A DNA stretch of 64,000 nucleotides from NCBI RefSeq assembly GCF_001298445.1, contig NZ_CP012036.1, positions 2,943,351-3,007,350 on the forward strand, written 5' to 3'. Made by a program: the position numbers and the translations under genes. Source of the stretch: Nostoc piscinale CENA21. GTDB lineage: Bacteria; Cyanobacteriota; Cyanobacteriia; Cyanobacteriales; Nostocaceae. Below are positions 19,110 through 28,796 of this stretch, piece by piece (position 1 is the first letter of the stretch; each line of letters starts with the position of its first letter). The notes below the pieces were generated by a model. That model was not told the origin of the DNA. It worked only from the letters and a program-made list of their open reading frames with translations, and ran no database searches.

Positions 19110-20294
19110 TTGAGTTACCATCAAGATGCTATTGCGCCACATGGTGGAGAGTTAGTTAATCGCATCGCCACACCAGAACAAAGAGAGGAATTTCTGTCTA
19201 AGGCAGACTTTTTACCTCGTGTGCAACTAGACGAACGTGCGGTTTCTGATTTAGAAATGATTGCGATCGGTGCTTTTAGTCCACTCACTGGTTTTATGAA
19301 TCAGTCAGACTATGATCGCGTTGTCACTGAAATGCGTCTGGCTAACGGTCTGGTATGGTCAATTCCAATTACACTTTCGGTAGCAGAAGAAGTTGCTTCT
19401 CCCCTAAAAGAAGGTGATTTAATTCGCTTAGATAACCCCGCAGGTCGGTTTATTGGGGTTTTACAACTCACACAAAAATATACTTACGACAAAATCCGCG
19501 AAGCTGTCAATGTCTACCGCACAGATGACGCAAATCATCCTGGTGTGCAGGTAGTTTATAACCAAGGTGCTGTACATCTTGCTGGTGATATCTGGCTGTT
19601 GCAACGAGATCCCCATCCTCAGTTTCCCACTTATCAAATTGACCCCTCTGCTTCACGACAAATGTTTCGGGAAAATGGTTGGAAAACTGTTGTAGGTTTC
19701 CAAACTCGCAACCCCATCCACCGCGCTCATGAATATATCCAAAAGTGCGCCTTGGAAACTGTAGACGCTCTATTTTTGCACCCATTGGTAGGCGCAACTA
19801 AAGATGATGATATTGCTGCTGATGTGCGGATGCGCTGCTATGAAATTTTGCTGGAGCATTATTATCCCCACGATCGCGTAGTTTTAGCAATTAACCCAGC
19901 CGCAATGCGTTACGCTGGCCCCCGTGAGGCTATCTTCCATGCTTTAGTTCGCAAAAACTACGGCTGTACTCACTTTATTGTCGGGCGGGATCATGCTGGC
20001 GTTGGCAATTACTACGGCACTTATGACGCTCAATACATCTTTGATGAATTTGAGCCAAGTGAAATCGGAATTGTACCGATGAAGTTTGAACACGCCTTCT
20101 ACTGCACACGTACCAAGCAAATGGCGACGACTAAAACTAGTCCCAGCAAACCAGAAGAACGTATTCACCTCTCAGGTACAAAAGTCAGAGAAATGCTGCG
20201 TCGTGGTGAATTACCCCCTCCAGAATTCTCCCGTCCAGAAGTTGCAGCCGAGTTGGCGCGGGCGATGCGAGTTCCTGTTCCGGCTTTGACTTAA
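19110..20294 (+). CDS. sat: Sulfate adenylyltransferase (ATP sulfurylase)
   Basis: First step of sulfate assimilation: sulfate plus ATP gives adenosine 5'-phosphosulfate. The 394-residue, single-domain protein has the nucleotide-binding block GFQTRNPIHRAHEYIQK (about residues 195-211), which carries the HxGH-related histidines, and the conserved HFIVGRDHAGVGNYYGTYDA. There is no APS kinase extension. The start is TTG at 19110, preceded by AGAGGGG at a good distance, and no better ATG lies downstream. A perfect hairpin follows the stop codon. Confidence 0.97.
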   Translation: MSYHQDAIAPHGGELVNRIATPEQREEFLSKADFLPRVQLDERAVSDLEMIAIGAFSPLTGFMNQSDYDRVVTEMRLANGLVWSIPITLSVAEEVASPLKEGDLIRLDNPAGRFIGVLQLTQKYTYDKIREAVNVYRTDDANHPGVQVVYNQGAVHLAGDIWLLQRDPHPQFPTYQIDPSASRQMFRENGWKTVVGFQTRNPIHRAHEYIQKCALETVDALFLHPLVGATKDDDIAADVRMRCYEILLEHYYPHDRVVLAINPAAMRYAGPREAIFHALVRKNYGCTHFIVGRDHAGVGNYYGTYDAQYIFDEFEPSEIGIVPMKFEHAFYCTRTKQMATTKTSPSKPEERIHLSGTKVREMLRRGELPPPEFSRPEVAAELARAMRVPVPALT

Positions 20295-20308
20295 TCAACA
20301 GATGAGGA

Positions 20309-20336
20309 GTAGAGACGTTGCATACAACGTCTCTAC
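20309..20336 (+). terminator. Hairpin repeat downstream of sat
   Basis: GTAGAGACGTTG, loop CATA, CAACGTCTCTAC: a perfect 12-bp stem beginning 14 bases after the sat stop. A partial relative (GTAGAGAC...CAACGTCTCTAC) lies after mnmA at about 17370-17400. This is a common dispersed hairpin in Nostocales and probably acts in termination or mRNA stability at gene ends. Confidence 0.65.
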
Positions 20337-20474
20337 AAGATTTATTAGGGATAGCTGCTCATCGAATTGCTATAAGTCCTAAAATTCTCAACATATAAAT
20401 AGTAAAAACTTTACAGTCACGACTTCAGCCTTATAAGCTGTTAGCTGACAGGCTGAGGACTGATAGCTAACTTT

Positions 20475-22584
20475 ATGCAGCGTCGGACTTTTTTTAAAAC
20501 GGATTGGCTCAATACTGGCGGTGTTGGGTGTCACGGAAGCGGAATTGTTTACTTGGAGTCAGCACTACCAAGCTTTGGCACAACCCACACCCCGAAAACT
20601 AGCTTTATTAGTCGGCATTAATCAATACCGCAAAAGTCCTTCGCTGAGTGGCTGTCTCACCGATGTGGAATTGCAAAAGGAACTGTTGATTCATCGGTTT
20701 GGTTTTTTACCTGCCAATATTTTGACGTTAACTGATGAACAAGCTAGTCGAGAATTTATTGAAGCGGCTTGTTTAGATCATCTTGGTAAACAAGTCAAAT
20801 CTGATGATGTAGTTGTTTTTCACTTTAGCGGCTATGGCACTCGCATCAAATTAAATGAGTCTGAGGACACGCTACAAAATGCTTTGGTGCCAACAAACGA
20901 GAATTTAGAAATTCAAGATGAAAAAATAGCCACTTATCTTTTAGAAGAGACTCTTTTATTATTGCTGCGATCGCTCCCTACAGAAAAGGTCACAGCAGTC
21001 TTAGATACTAGTTATGAGCTGCCTAGTACAATTCAACCCACCAGTTGGCGAATTCGCGCCCGTCAAGAGTTAGCCACCAAGTTAGCCACCGCAGAAATTG
21101 AATTTCTTGAACAACTCAAAACTAAAGCTTCACTGACTAATGCGGTGATTTTATCTGCCACGGCTGATCCCAAACAAGTCGCCCAGGAAGGACTATTTTC
21201 GGGGTTTAGTGCTGGCTTATTTACTTATGCTTTAACTCAGTACCTCTGGGAAACCACTCCCGCTACTACACTGCAATTTAGCCTTGCTCATGCAGATTGT
21301 GCAATGTCTAAATGGGGTAGTAAACAGCATCCGAGTTTAATCAATGGCAAAAAAGCCTTAACTAGCGAAAGTTTGCTGTTAGATCAAAATCTTGGTGCTG
21401 AGGGAGCAATTCTGGCTATAGAAGAAAATGGAAAAACCGCCCATATTTGGCTAGGAGGACTCCCACCACAAGTATTAGAAAACTATGGTGTCTATTCTCG
21501 CTTGACTGCTGCAAATGGAGAACAGCTAATATTGCGATCACGTACAGGGTTAACGGCCAAAGCTCAAATTTCTGGTTTAGAATTAGCAACGCCTCTGCAA
21601 GTCGGGCAACTGATTCAAGAAGCAGTTAGGGTTTTACCACAAAATATTAGTTTAAATATCGCTTTAGATTCTGGATTGGAAAGAATTGAAAGAGTTGATG
21701 CTACTAGCGCCTTTGCCGCAATGGCATCTATGGTTAGTGTGGTCACTGGAGAACAACCAGCCGATTATATCTTTGGTAAACTTTCGCAAACTCCTAGCCG
21801 TTATGGTTTGTTCGCTCCGACTGGACAATTAATTGCCAATGGCGCAGGGGAAGTTGGGGAAGCTGTGAAGGTAGCAGTCACAAGGTTAGCTACAAAATTG
21901 CCACATTTACTAGCAGCAAAGTTATGGCGACTCACCGAAAATGAAGGTTCTTCTCGCCTACCAATCAAAGGTAGTTTAGAGATAGTGAATGGTATATCGC
22001 CAAAGGTCATTCTACAAAGAGAAACCTTACGCACTCTTGACACAAAAACATTACCCAAAAAAGTACTCAGCACTCCCATTGTGCCGATTGGTAGTCGCAT
22101 TCAATACCGCATCCAAAATAAAGGCGATCGCACGGTATATTTAATGCTGTTAGGTTTGAAAAACCATAGAACTGCGATCGCTTTTTACCCTTGGCAAACT
22201 GCTGAAGAACCAAACACTTCCGAAACAAAACCTGTACTCCAACAAGTAATCATCCCGGCTGGCGAAACCATAACTCTACCAAACAATACAGCAACATCTG
22301 GATGGGCGATTTCGGGGCCTGCTTATGAATGCGAACACCAATTAATTTTGAGTCTCGCGCCCTTCACTACCACCCTCAAAGCTTTAGAAACTGCTAAATA
22401 TCCCACAGGCGACCAACAACCAATCGGTGCATTAGTCAATCCTTGGGAAATCGCCCAAGCTGTCTTACAAGATTTACATAACGCCAGCATTACAACAGCC
22501 GAAATGAATGTTGCAGCTAACGATTTATATCAATTAAATGTCAATCATTGGGCTAGTTTTAACTTTAGTTTTCACGTCAATTGA
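20475..22584 (+). pseudogene. Caspase-like (orthocaspase) pseudoenzyme, frameshifted
   Basis: The ATG at 20475 begins MQRRTF, then a T7 run at 20489-20495 shifts the frame. With six T the N-terminus becomes MQRRTFLKRIGSILAVLG, a twin-arginine-type signal, continuing into VTEAELF and the remaining 687 residues. The caspase p20 fold follows (KLALLVGINQYRKSPSLSGC, about 700-residue total). The catalytic His motif normally read as H(Y/F)SGHG is HFSGYG, and the catalytic Cys motif normally DCCHSG is LDTSYE. The dyad is therefore Tyr/Ser, so proteolysis is unlikely. The C-terminal ~400 residues contain a DUF4384-like beta region (IQYRIQNKGDRTVYLMLLGL). Confidence 0.85.
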
Positions 22585-22898
22585 AGTCTGAAGTCCGACA
22601 GTACAATAAATAGTTATGCCAAACCGATAAGCTGTTAAACATTTATTCTGCACATTGAGGCCGCAAGCGGGCAGGGTGCAAGGAAGAGGGTTTGGAGCTT
22701 TATTTACCATTAAACATAATGCAATTTCAATGACGATTAGCTTACATCCATTAAAATTGTCAGTTTTTAGTCAAAATTAGGCAAGCACAAGTGGTCAAGT
22801 TCATTTACAGAAAACATAAGATAACAGGATAATTGAGCCGCAGTCTGGATTAGACTTTTGGCGTAATTTTGTATCGAATTTCAGGTACTTCAATTCCC
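22585..22898. other. Intergenic region, no gene seen
   Basis: About 310 bases between the caspase-like gene and a small secreted-protein gene, with AAGTCTGAAGTCC-type repeat text at the left end. No coding frame or strong hairpin was found. It should contain the promoter for the next gene. Confidence 0.45.
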
Positions 22899-23414
22899 AT
22901 GTTCAAAGTAAAGTTACAATTTTCCAAGTTTCTCGGATTGTTGCTTATCGTCTGCTTTACCTTCTTCACGGTATATGTAGCGAATTCTCAACAACTCCCT
23001 TTAGTTGAATACCAATCAAAAACACCTCCCAAAGCAACCTCCAAGTATAAATTAGCAACTGAGGTACTACTAGAGATCGGAATTGCACAAAGATACGATA
23101 TGTATTTCGACCACTTGATTGGCACGTTAATAGGTAAGGGCGACGATTTTAAGCTCTATGCAAGGTTTAGGAAGATGTTTGCACGAGAAATTGGTTGGAG
23201 ACACTTCAAAGATGCCTATGCAGCAAGATTGGAAGCTGATTTTTCAGAAGATGAATTAAAGAAATTGTTAAATTTATCAAAGCAACCTGTGATGAAAAAG
23301 TTGTTGCAGTCTGAAGTTAAAGCATATATGGATACGTCTAAACAAAGGTTCAAAATGGGATTTGAATTGTGGGAGAACTATAATAACGGCAAAATCAGTT
23401 TACCCCCAGAATAG
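22899..23414 (+). CDS. Secreted DUF2059-like protein
   Basis: A 171-residue protein with an N-terminal hydrophobic segment (FLGLLLIVCFTFFTVYVA, residues about 10-27) followed by helical text. The end of the domain, DFSEDELKKLLNLSKQPVMK, strongly resembles the DUF2059 signature in which an F-x-x-x-E-L-x-x-L helix is followed by a P-x-x-K turn. The start is set at the ATG at 22899; an in-frame TTG at 22869 would precede the signal peptide with ten odd residues. Probably periplasmic; function unknown. Confidence 0.72.
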   Translation: MFKVKLQFSKFLGLLLIVCFTFFTVYVANSQQLPLVEYQSKTPPKATSKYKLATEVLLEIGIAQRYDMYFDHLIGTLIGKGDDFKLYARFRKMFAREIGWRHFKDAYAARLEADFSEDELKKLLNLSKQPVMKKLLQSEVKAYMDTSKQRFKMGFELWENYNNGKISLPPE

Positions 23415-23500
23415 ACTTTTAGCCGCATTCAGATTCCTTCAACATATATTAATCATTCTGGATTCTGACTTCTGAATTCTTATAATCAATCTCAAATTAC

Positions 23501-24343
23501 ATGGTTCCAACTGTGGGTACTGTTAGCCTTAACACCTACGTTCAAGGTCAAGGATTTCCAATTTTAGCGATACATGGTCATCCTGGTTCTGGTCGTAGTC
23601 TTTCTGTATTTACTAATCACTTATCTCAACGCTTTCAAACTTTCGCTCCAGATTTGCGTGGTTATGGCAAAAGCCGCTATCAAGGTAATTTTGCTATGAC
23701 AGACCATTTAACAGACTTAGAAGCTCTTTTAGACCGCTTTGCCATTGAAAAATGCCTGATATTGGGTTGGTCACTAGGTGGGATTTTGGCAATGGAATTA
23801 GCTTTCAGAATGCCACAGCGTGTCACGGGGCTAATTTTGGTAGCCACAGCCGCTAGACCTTATGGTAGTCATCCCCCGATTACTTGGCAGGATAACTTAT
23901 ACACAGGCATTGCTGGTTTATTAAATTTAATTAAACCTAGTTGGCAATGGAATATTGATACATTTGGTAAGCGATCGCTGTTTCGTTACCTGATTCAACA
24001 ACATAACGCCACTGCCTATAAATACATTGCCCAAGCAGCAGTACCAGCTTATTTACAAACCTCCGCAGCTGCGACTCGTGCTTTATCCAATGCCTTGCAC
24101 TCTCGATACAATCGTCTAGCAGAACTAGAGCAGATTCATTGTCCTAGCCTAGTACTAGCAGGCGCTCAAGACCGCCATATCACAGCCGACTCTAGTTTAG
24201 AAACTGCCAGACACCTCAAAAATAGTCGGTGGCAATGTTACCCCAATACGGCACATCTTTTCCCGTGGGAAATTCCCCATCAAGTACTGAGCGATATTGA
24301 CCACTGGTTAGAAGCGCATCCCCAAGTCATACCTAGCCAATAA
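23501..24343 (+). CDS. Alpha/beta-fold hydrolase
   Basis: A 280-residue serine hydrolase of the alpha/beta superfamily. The oxyanion-hole block is LAIHGHPGSGRSL (about 23-35) and the nucleophile elbow GWSLGG (Ser about 97). The acid lies in VLAGAQDRHITADS and the terminal His in PNTAHLFPWEIP, giving a complete triad. A cap domain occupies about 130-205. The substrate cannot be predicted. No partner genes are apparent; the ATG at 23501 has no strong ribosome site. Confidence 0.88.
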   Translation: MVPTVGTVSLNTYVQGQGFPILAIHGHPGSGRSLSVFTNHLSQRFQTFAPDLRGYGKSRYQGNFAMTDHLTDLEALLDRFAIEKCLILGWSLGGILAMELAFRMPQRVTGLILVATAARPYGSHPPITWQDNLYTGIAGLLNLIKPSWQWNIDTFGKRSLFRYLIQQHNATAYKYIAQAAVPAYLQTSAAATRALSNALHSRYNRLAELEQIHCPSLVLAGAQDRHITADSSLETARHLKNSRWQCYPNTAHLFPWEIPHQVLSDIDHWLEAHPQVIPSQ

Positions 24344-24463
24344 TTTCTAGTTAATGAATGAAGGATGAAGCGAAGACTGTTTTGTTACCAACCCCATCAC
24401 TTCATAGGTAAGGTAATTTCATACTTCATACTTCATACTTCAGACCTTTAATGATTGCCTAAA

Positions 24464-24766
24464 TTACATCTGACCGCTAAAGGCAGGCTTTACTTTGCGG
24501 TCAATCCGTTCCCCCAGGTCATCGGCAATTGTCAAATTATCTGGTTTACAGCGTTTGACATTCACTTGTATTCCTTGCGCCCCTTCCAGTTCTAAATCTT
24601 CCACATAGCCTTTTAAGGCTAATTTTGCATCAGCAGAAGTAAGAAATGGCCCAAAGTAGTAAGTGCAACGGGGGTTTTGTGTTACTATTTCCACCCACCA
24701 CGCTAATCCGAGGCTATTAAATGTGTTGATTAAAGCTTCTTTCATGTCGTACCCGATGGTTTTCAT
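24464..24766 (-). CDS. DUF1816 protein
   Basis: A 100-residue soluble protein with the cyanobacterial DUF1816 pattern: LGLAWWVEIVTQNPRCTYYF, GPFLTSADAKLALKGYVEDL and IQVNVKRCKPDNLTI. Some relatives are found fused or adjacent to phycobilisome linker domains, but the role of DUF1816 is not established. It is transcribed towards the alpha/beta hydrolase and separated by about 100 bases from rlmB. Confidence 0.8.
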   Translation of the reverse strand: MKTIGYDMKEALINTFNSLGLAWWVEIVTQNPRCTYYFGPFLTSADAKLALKGYVEDLELEGAQGIQVNVKRCKPDNLTIADDLGERIDRKVKPAFSGQM

Positions 24767-24863
24767 GGTAGTTGCTGATTGATCAATCTGGTAGTAGTTG
24801 TTAGATACTACGTTGCGATTGTGGTTGCTTTACATTTCTTTATACTCTTTTGCTCTTTTTTTT

Positions 24864-25841
24864 TCAAAGAGGTTTTGGTAACTTATTTAGATACAAAGTG
24901 TTTAAAGAACGTTGGCGATAAACCTCATAAAGTGCCATCCCAGCAGCCACAGAGGCATTTAGACTGGGGGTTTTTCCTTGTAAGGGAATTGACACCAAAA
25001 CATCACATGCACGTTGAGTTAACATGCTTAAGCCTTCGCCTTCAGAGCCGATGACTAAAACTATAGGCCCGCTAAAGCGTACTGTGTGTATGGGTTCGCT
25101 TCCTGTAGCGGCGGTACCATAAATCCAAAAACCCGCTTCTTTGAGTTCTTCTAAAGCGCGGCTGAGGTTAATTACTCTTGATACTGCAAAGTTTTCTAAA
25201 GCGCCTGCTGCAACTTTGACGACTGTCGAGGTGATCCCCACGGCTCGTCTTTGGGGAATGACTAAGCCTTGAGCGCCAATTGCTTCCGCAGTCCGGATAA
25301 TTGCTCCCAAGTTATGTGGATCAGTGATCCCTTCAGCGACCACAATCACGGGATCATTGACAGCAGATTTAGCTTGAGCCACTAAATCTGGTAATTCCAG
25401 GTAGGAATAAGGGGCGATTTGGGCTGCTATTCCTTGGTGATTAGCGCCTTCGGTAATTTGGTCAAGACGCTTGGGTTCTACTTCATCGATAACTGTGCCA
25501 TTGTCTTTCGCTTGTAGTAGCAAATTATGAAATCGGGGATCGTAGCGTAAACGCGCTGTTACCCACACACGATTGAGTTCCCGTTGACTTTCCAACGCAC
25601 TCAAAACTGGATGACGACCGTAGATTAAATCACTTTCGTTATCTTCTGTTTTTTTAAGAATAGGAGACTGATAAGAAAACTGACGATTGGCAGAGGAATT
25701 GCTTGGTGTGGCGTGATTGTCACGCTCTTCTGGTTTGGCTTTCCGAATAGGATTACCACTAAAACGCTTACCTTTAATTTTCACAGTCCGCCCACGATTG
25801 GGTTCGCCAGATGTCTGGATCTTTTTGGGTTTGCTAGTCAT
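24864..25841 (-). CDS. rlmB: 23S rRNA (guanosine-2'-O)-methyltransferase, TrmH/RlmB family
   Basis: SPOUT-class RNA 2'-O-ribose methyltransferase, probably of G2251 in 23S rRNA. The basic N-terminal extension (to about residue 80) is followed by the substrate-binding L30e-like domain (LIYGRHPVLSALES, about 92). The knotted catalytic domain has GITDPHNLGAIIRTAEAIGA, VKVAAGALENFAVSRV, VLVIGSEGEGLS and IPLQGKTPSLNASVAAGMAL. The start is set at ATG 25841 rather than the TTG at 25853. It is followed upstream by the mini-RNase III gene on the same strand, a common ribosome-maturation pairing. Confidence 0.94.
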   Translation of the reverse strand: MTSKPKKIQTSGEPNRGRTVKIKGKRFSGNPIRKAKPEERDNHATPSNSSANRQFSYQSPILKKTEDNESDLIYGRHPVLSALESQRELNRVWVTARLRYDPRFHNLLLQAKDNGTVIDEVEPKRLDQITEGANHQGIAAQIAPYSYLELPDLVAQAKSAVNDPVIVVAEGITDPHNLGAIIRTAEAIGAQGLVIPQRRAVGITSTVVKVAAGALENFAVSRVINLSRALEELKEAGFWIYGTAATGSEPIHTVRFSGPIVLVIGSEGEGLSMLTQRACDVLVSIPLQGKTPSLNASVAAGMALYEVYRQRSLNTLYLNKLPKPL

Positions 25842-25937
25842 AATGAGTTTCAATGTATGAGCTTATAAGTAGGCATCCTGAATGCTTAAAGGTGCTGAAC
25901 CGAACACACCAATTTTTCACTGATCAGGTGAAATGTC

Positions 25938-26429
25938 TCACTCTTGTTCGAGATGAAGTTTCTGCAACAATTCGGTTAAGCGTGGGATATCGGTAAGATA
26001 CAAGTAGCCAATCAAAGTTTCTAGGCTAGTTGCTTGTTGATAAATTTCGGGATCGAGGCGTTTAGGCCGTCCTGTAGAGGCGTTACGTCCTCTGCGGACA
26101 ATTTCTAGTTCGGCTTCCCTCAGATGAGGAATCAGCGATCGCAAATGTAGGGCTTGTGTTTCTGCTCTCACCTGGGCCACTACCAAACGGTGATAAGTTT
26201 CTAGCCGTTGTAATGGCAATAGATAGAACATTCTAGCATAAAGCTCATAGATTGCATCTCCTACATAAGCAAGAGCAGCCGGAGAAATTTGCTGCACTTG
26301 GCTTGGGGAAATTTTTTGGTGTAGTTGTACAGTGCTGGCTAAACAGGCTTGCACCCAAGATAAATCAGATGTAGGAGGTTCATCTTGTCTATCTATTCTA
26401 TCTATTGGTTCTTCCTCCTGGGAGTCCAC
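25938..26429 (-). CDS. mrnC: Mini-ribonuclease III
   Basis: RNase III catalytic domain without the double-stranded RNA-binding domain; processes 23S rRNA precursors. The 163-residue protein has the signature LAYVGDAIYELYARMFYL (about residues 50-68), and the second metal-binding helix TSLETLIGYLYLTDIPRLTE. A variable acidic N-terminus (EEEPIDRIDRQDEPPTSD) precedes it. Start is GTG at 26429. It lies upstream of and in line with rlmB (about 97-base gap to the ATG), which suggests co-transcription. Confidence 0.93.
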   Translation of the reverse strand: MDSQEEEPIDRIDRQDEPPTSDLSWVQACLASTVQLHQKISPSQVQQISPAALAYVGDAIYELYARMFYLLPLQRLETYHRLVVAQVRAETQALHLRSLIPHLREAELEIVRRGRNASTGRPKRLDPEIYQQATSLETLIGYLYLTDIPRLTELLQKLHLEQE

Positions 26430-26830
26430 AAATTTATCATTCCTTAACAGAATACTTTTATACGATTAATTTTTCTTGAATATATTTTAAATATCTTACG
26501 TAGCACAATCTATACTATCAGGATTACCCAATTAATTCTATCTTTTTAGGGGAGATTTTGTACTTGAATCGGAATTTCTTCAGAAGAGGAATGGTTGAGG
26601 CTGTGTTTAGGGGTGTGGGGGTGTAAGGGTGTAAGGGTTTTGAACAAATACAACCTACACCCTGTTTTCGATAAAAGGATTTGTGAAATATGTCAGTTTT
26701 GTAGATTTCAATCAAAATAGCTGGCTTTGATACCTCTCTCACAAGGAGAGAGGTTAGCGTCCAGTTTTGATAAAAATTAAGCTATCCAGATAAACTATCG
26801 GATAGCTGAATTTCACCTCCAGTCAAACTA

Positions 26831-27253
26831 TCAAGACCCTTTGATATTTTCAAGAGCCGCGTCCACTGTAGTTTGCAGAGAGAGAAACTTCTCTAGGCGA
26901 ACAAGTTTGACTGTTTGGGTGACACGGGCGTTTGTAACAATTTGCAAGGTGCCTTCAGCATTTTGAGCCTGCTTGGCTAGCTGTACCAAGGCTCCCAAGC
27001 CAGAGCTATCAACAAAGTCAATTTGAGAGAGATCCAGAATAATGTGCTTTGGCCCCTCGTCAATTTTGCCGCCTAGTACCTTGCGAAATGTCGGTTCAGA
27101 AAAGGCATCTAACAAACCTGTGAGGCGGAATAGCTGACAGTTATCCCGGATTTCACGAGTGCCTCTCAGGCTTACGGTTAGATTAAGTGGCTCAGCAATA
27201 ATTCCCTCCTCATAATTAAAGTGAACGCTCAAGTATAGATGGTTTTTATGCAC
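26831..27253 (-). CDS. STAS-domain anti-sigma-factor antagonist
   Basis: A 140-residue SpoIIAA-like protein with a single STAS domain. The phosphorylatable Ser is in DLSQIDFVDSSGLGALVQLA (about residues 85-104), and the LTGLLDAFSEPTFRKVL segment precedes it. Such proteins bind or release anti-sigma kinases in partner-switching pathways. The true start may be about 19 residues downstream (IIAEPLNLTVSLRG), since the first residues HKNHLYLSVHFNYEEG are atypical. No kinase or phosphatase partner lies nearby. Confidence 0.88.
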   Translation of the reverse strand: MHKNHLYLSVHFNYEEGIIAEPLNLTVSLRGTREIRDNCQLFRLTGLLDAFSEPTFRKVLGGKIDEGPKHIILDLSQIDFVDSSGLGALVQLAKQAQNAEGTLQIVTNARVTQTVKLVRLEKFLSLQTTVDAALENIKGS

Positions 27254-27292
27254 GTTGTCTACAACCTGCTGAGATAGCAGAGTTTAGGCAAA

Positions 27293-27320
27293 GTAAAAAG
27301 TAAAAAGTAAAAAGTAAAAA
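27293..27320. repeat. Heptanucleotide tandem repeat (STRR)
   Basis: Four exact copies of GTAAAAA in tandem, between the STAS gene and carA. Short tandemly repeated repetitive sequences with 7-base units are a known hallmark of heterocyst-forming cyanobacteria. A single pair of similar units (AAAAAGTAAAAAGTAAAG) occurs at about 56947-56965. Confidence 0.85.
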
Positions 27321-27400
27321 TTTTTTTGACTTTTGCCTTTTAACTTTTAATTTTTACAGATCCCATCTAGCACTTTTTATATTTTTACTTAACCTCACCA

Positions 27401-28549
27401 TTAAACTGTGCGTAATGATCGCATTGCTTGGACAAATTGCTCAAATAGATAATCAGCATCATGGGGGCCGGGGCTGGCTTCGGGGTGATACTGTACCGAG
27501 AAGATGGGCAAAGATTTATGGCGGACACCAGCAACAGTGCGATCGTTTAAGTTCAGGTGGCTGATCTCAACCAATGTTTGAGGTAAACTATCTGGGTTAA
27601 TGGCAAAACTATGGTTTTGGCTGGTAATTTCGATCCTTCGTTGTAAACCCGCAGGCTGATTTAGACCCCTATGGCCAAATTTAAGTTTAAATGTTTCTGC
27701 ACCCAAGGCATGACCTAAAATTTGGTGTCCCATACAAATACCAAACATGGGTTTTTGGCTTTCTAAGAGGGCTTTGACAGTTTCAATACCTTCTGTAACC
27801 GCAGAGGGATCGCCAGGGCCATTGGAAAGAAAGATGCCATCTGGGTTGTAGCTGAGAATTTCTGCGGCGGGTGTATTGACTGGGACAACAATCACGCGAC
27901 AACCATAACTAGCCAAACGCCGCAAGATATTGCGCTTTACCCCAAAATCAAGGGCGACAACTGTAAATGTTTCTTGACTATTTGCCGTACTTTCGGGATT
28001 GAATTCCCATTCGGGAATAGTTGGTTCTGACCATTCATAAACTTCGGAGGTGGTGACTTCCTTGACGAGATTCAAGCCAGCCATATTGGGAAATGCTTGG
28101 ACTTGTTCTAGCAGTTCGGCTTCATCCAAAATTTCTGTAGAAATTCCACCATTCATTGCGCCGAACATCCGAATTTTGCGGGTGAGGGCGCGGGTATCAA
28201 TGCCGTAGATACCGGGAATTTGGTTTTGTTTGAGGTAGTCGGGTAAGGATTGGGTCGATCGCCAGTTACTCGGTTTATGACAAATATTGCGAGCGATCGC
28301 ACCTTGCACTTGCGGCCGCAATGATTCTTCATCTTCAGGATTAACGCCTGTGTTCCCCAATTCAGGATAGGTAAAAATTACTATTTGACCGCAGTAACTA
28401 GGGTCAGTCAAAACTTCTTGATAGCCAGTCATGCCAGTGTTAAACACCACTTCCCCGATTGTGGTTCCCGTCGCACCGAAAGACCAACCACGGTAAGCAG
28501 TGCCATCTGCCAAGACAAGTAAAGCGGGTATTGCGTCAGACAGGGACAT
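27401..28549 (-). CDS. carA: Carbamoyl-phosphate synthase, small (glutaminase) subunit
   Basis: Supplies ammonia from glutamine to CarB for arginine and pyrimidine synthesis. The 382-residue product has the N-terminal CPSase_sm domain (TGMTGYQEVLTDPSYCGQIV, about 40-60; YGIDTRALTRKIR). A class I glutamine amidotransferase follows, with nucleophilic Cys in PMFGICMGHQILGHALG (about 270) and His/Glu in VQYHPEASPGPHD (about 352). Start ATG at 28549. carB is not in the window, as is usual in cyanobacteria where carA and carB are unlinked. Confidence 0.97.
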   Translation of the reverse strand: MSLSDAIPALLVLADGTAYRGWSFGATGTTIGEVVFNTGMTGYQEVLTDPSYCGQIVIFTYPELGNTGVNPEDEESLRPQVQGAIARNICHKPSNWRSTQSLPDYLKQNQIPGIYGIDTRALTRKIRMFGAMNGGISTEILDEAELLEQVQAFPNMAGLNLVKEVTTSEVYEWSEPTIPEWEFNPESTANSQETFTVVALDFGVKRNILRRLASYGCRVIVVPVNTPAAEILSYNPDGIFLSNGPGDPSAVTEGIETVKALLESQKPMFGICMGHQILGHALGAETFKLKFGHRGLNQPAGLQRRIEITSQNHSFAINPDSLPQTLVEISHLNLNDRTVAGVRHKSLPIFSVQYHPEASPGPHDADYLFEQFVQAMRSLRTV

Positions 28550-28796
28550 AAGCGATAGATTAGGGATGGGGTAAGTATGAAGTTTGAAGTAAGAAGTCTG
28601 AAGTATTAAGTCTGAAATCTGAGATTTTTACTTCGACGCTGCGTCTTCATCCTAAAAAAGTGTAAATCATCAAATGCAAAGTCTGACACTTCATACTTCA
28701 TAATTCATACTTCATAATTCTGAATTATTTTCCCAGGGTGATTCGGTGGCAGGAGTAGTTTTGCAGTTGTTTGGCTAGGTAAAATAGATATCAATT

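Noticed and set aside
27285..27325. Possible CRISPR-like direct repeats
   Set aside because: Seven-base units in direct tandem without spacers: a heptanucleotide STRR, not a CRISPR array.
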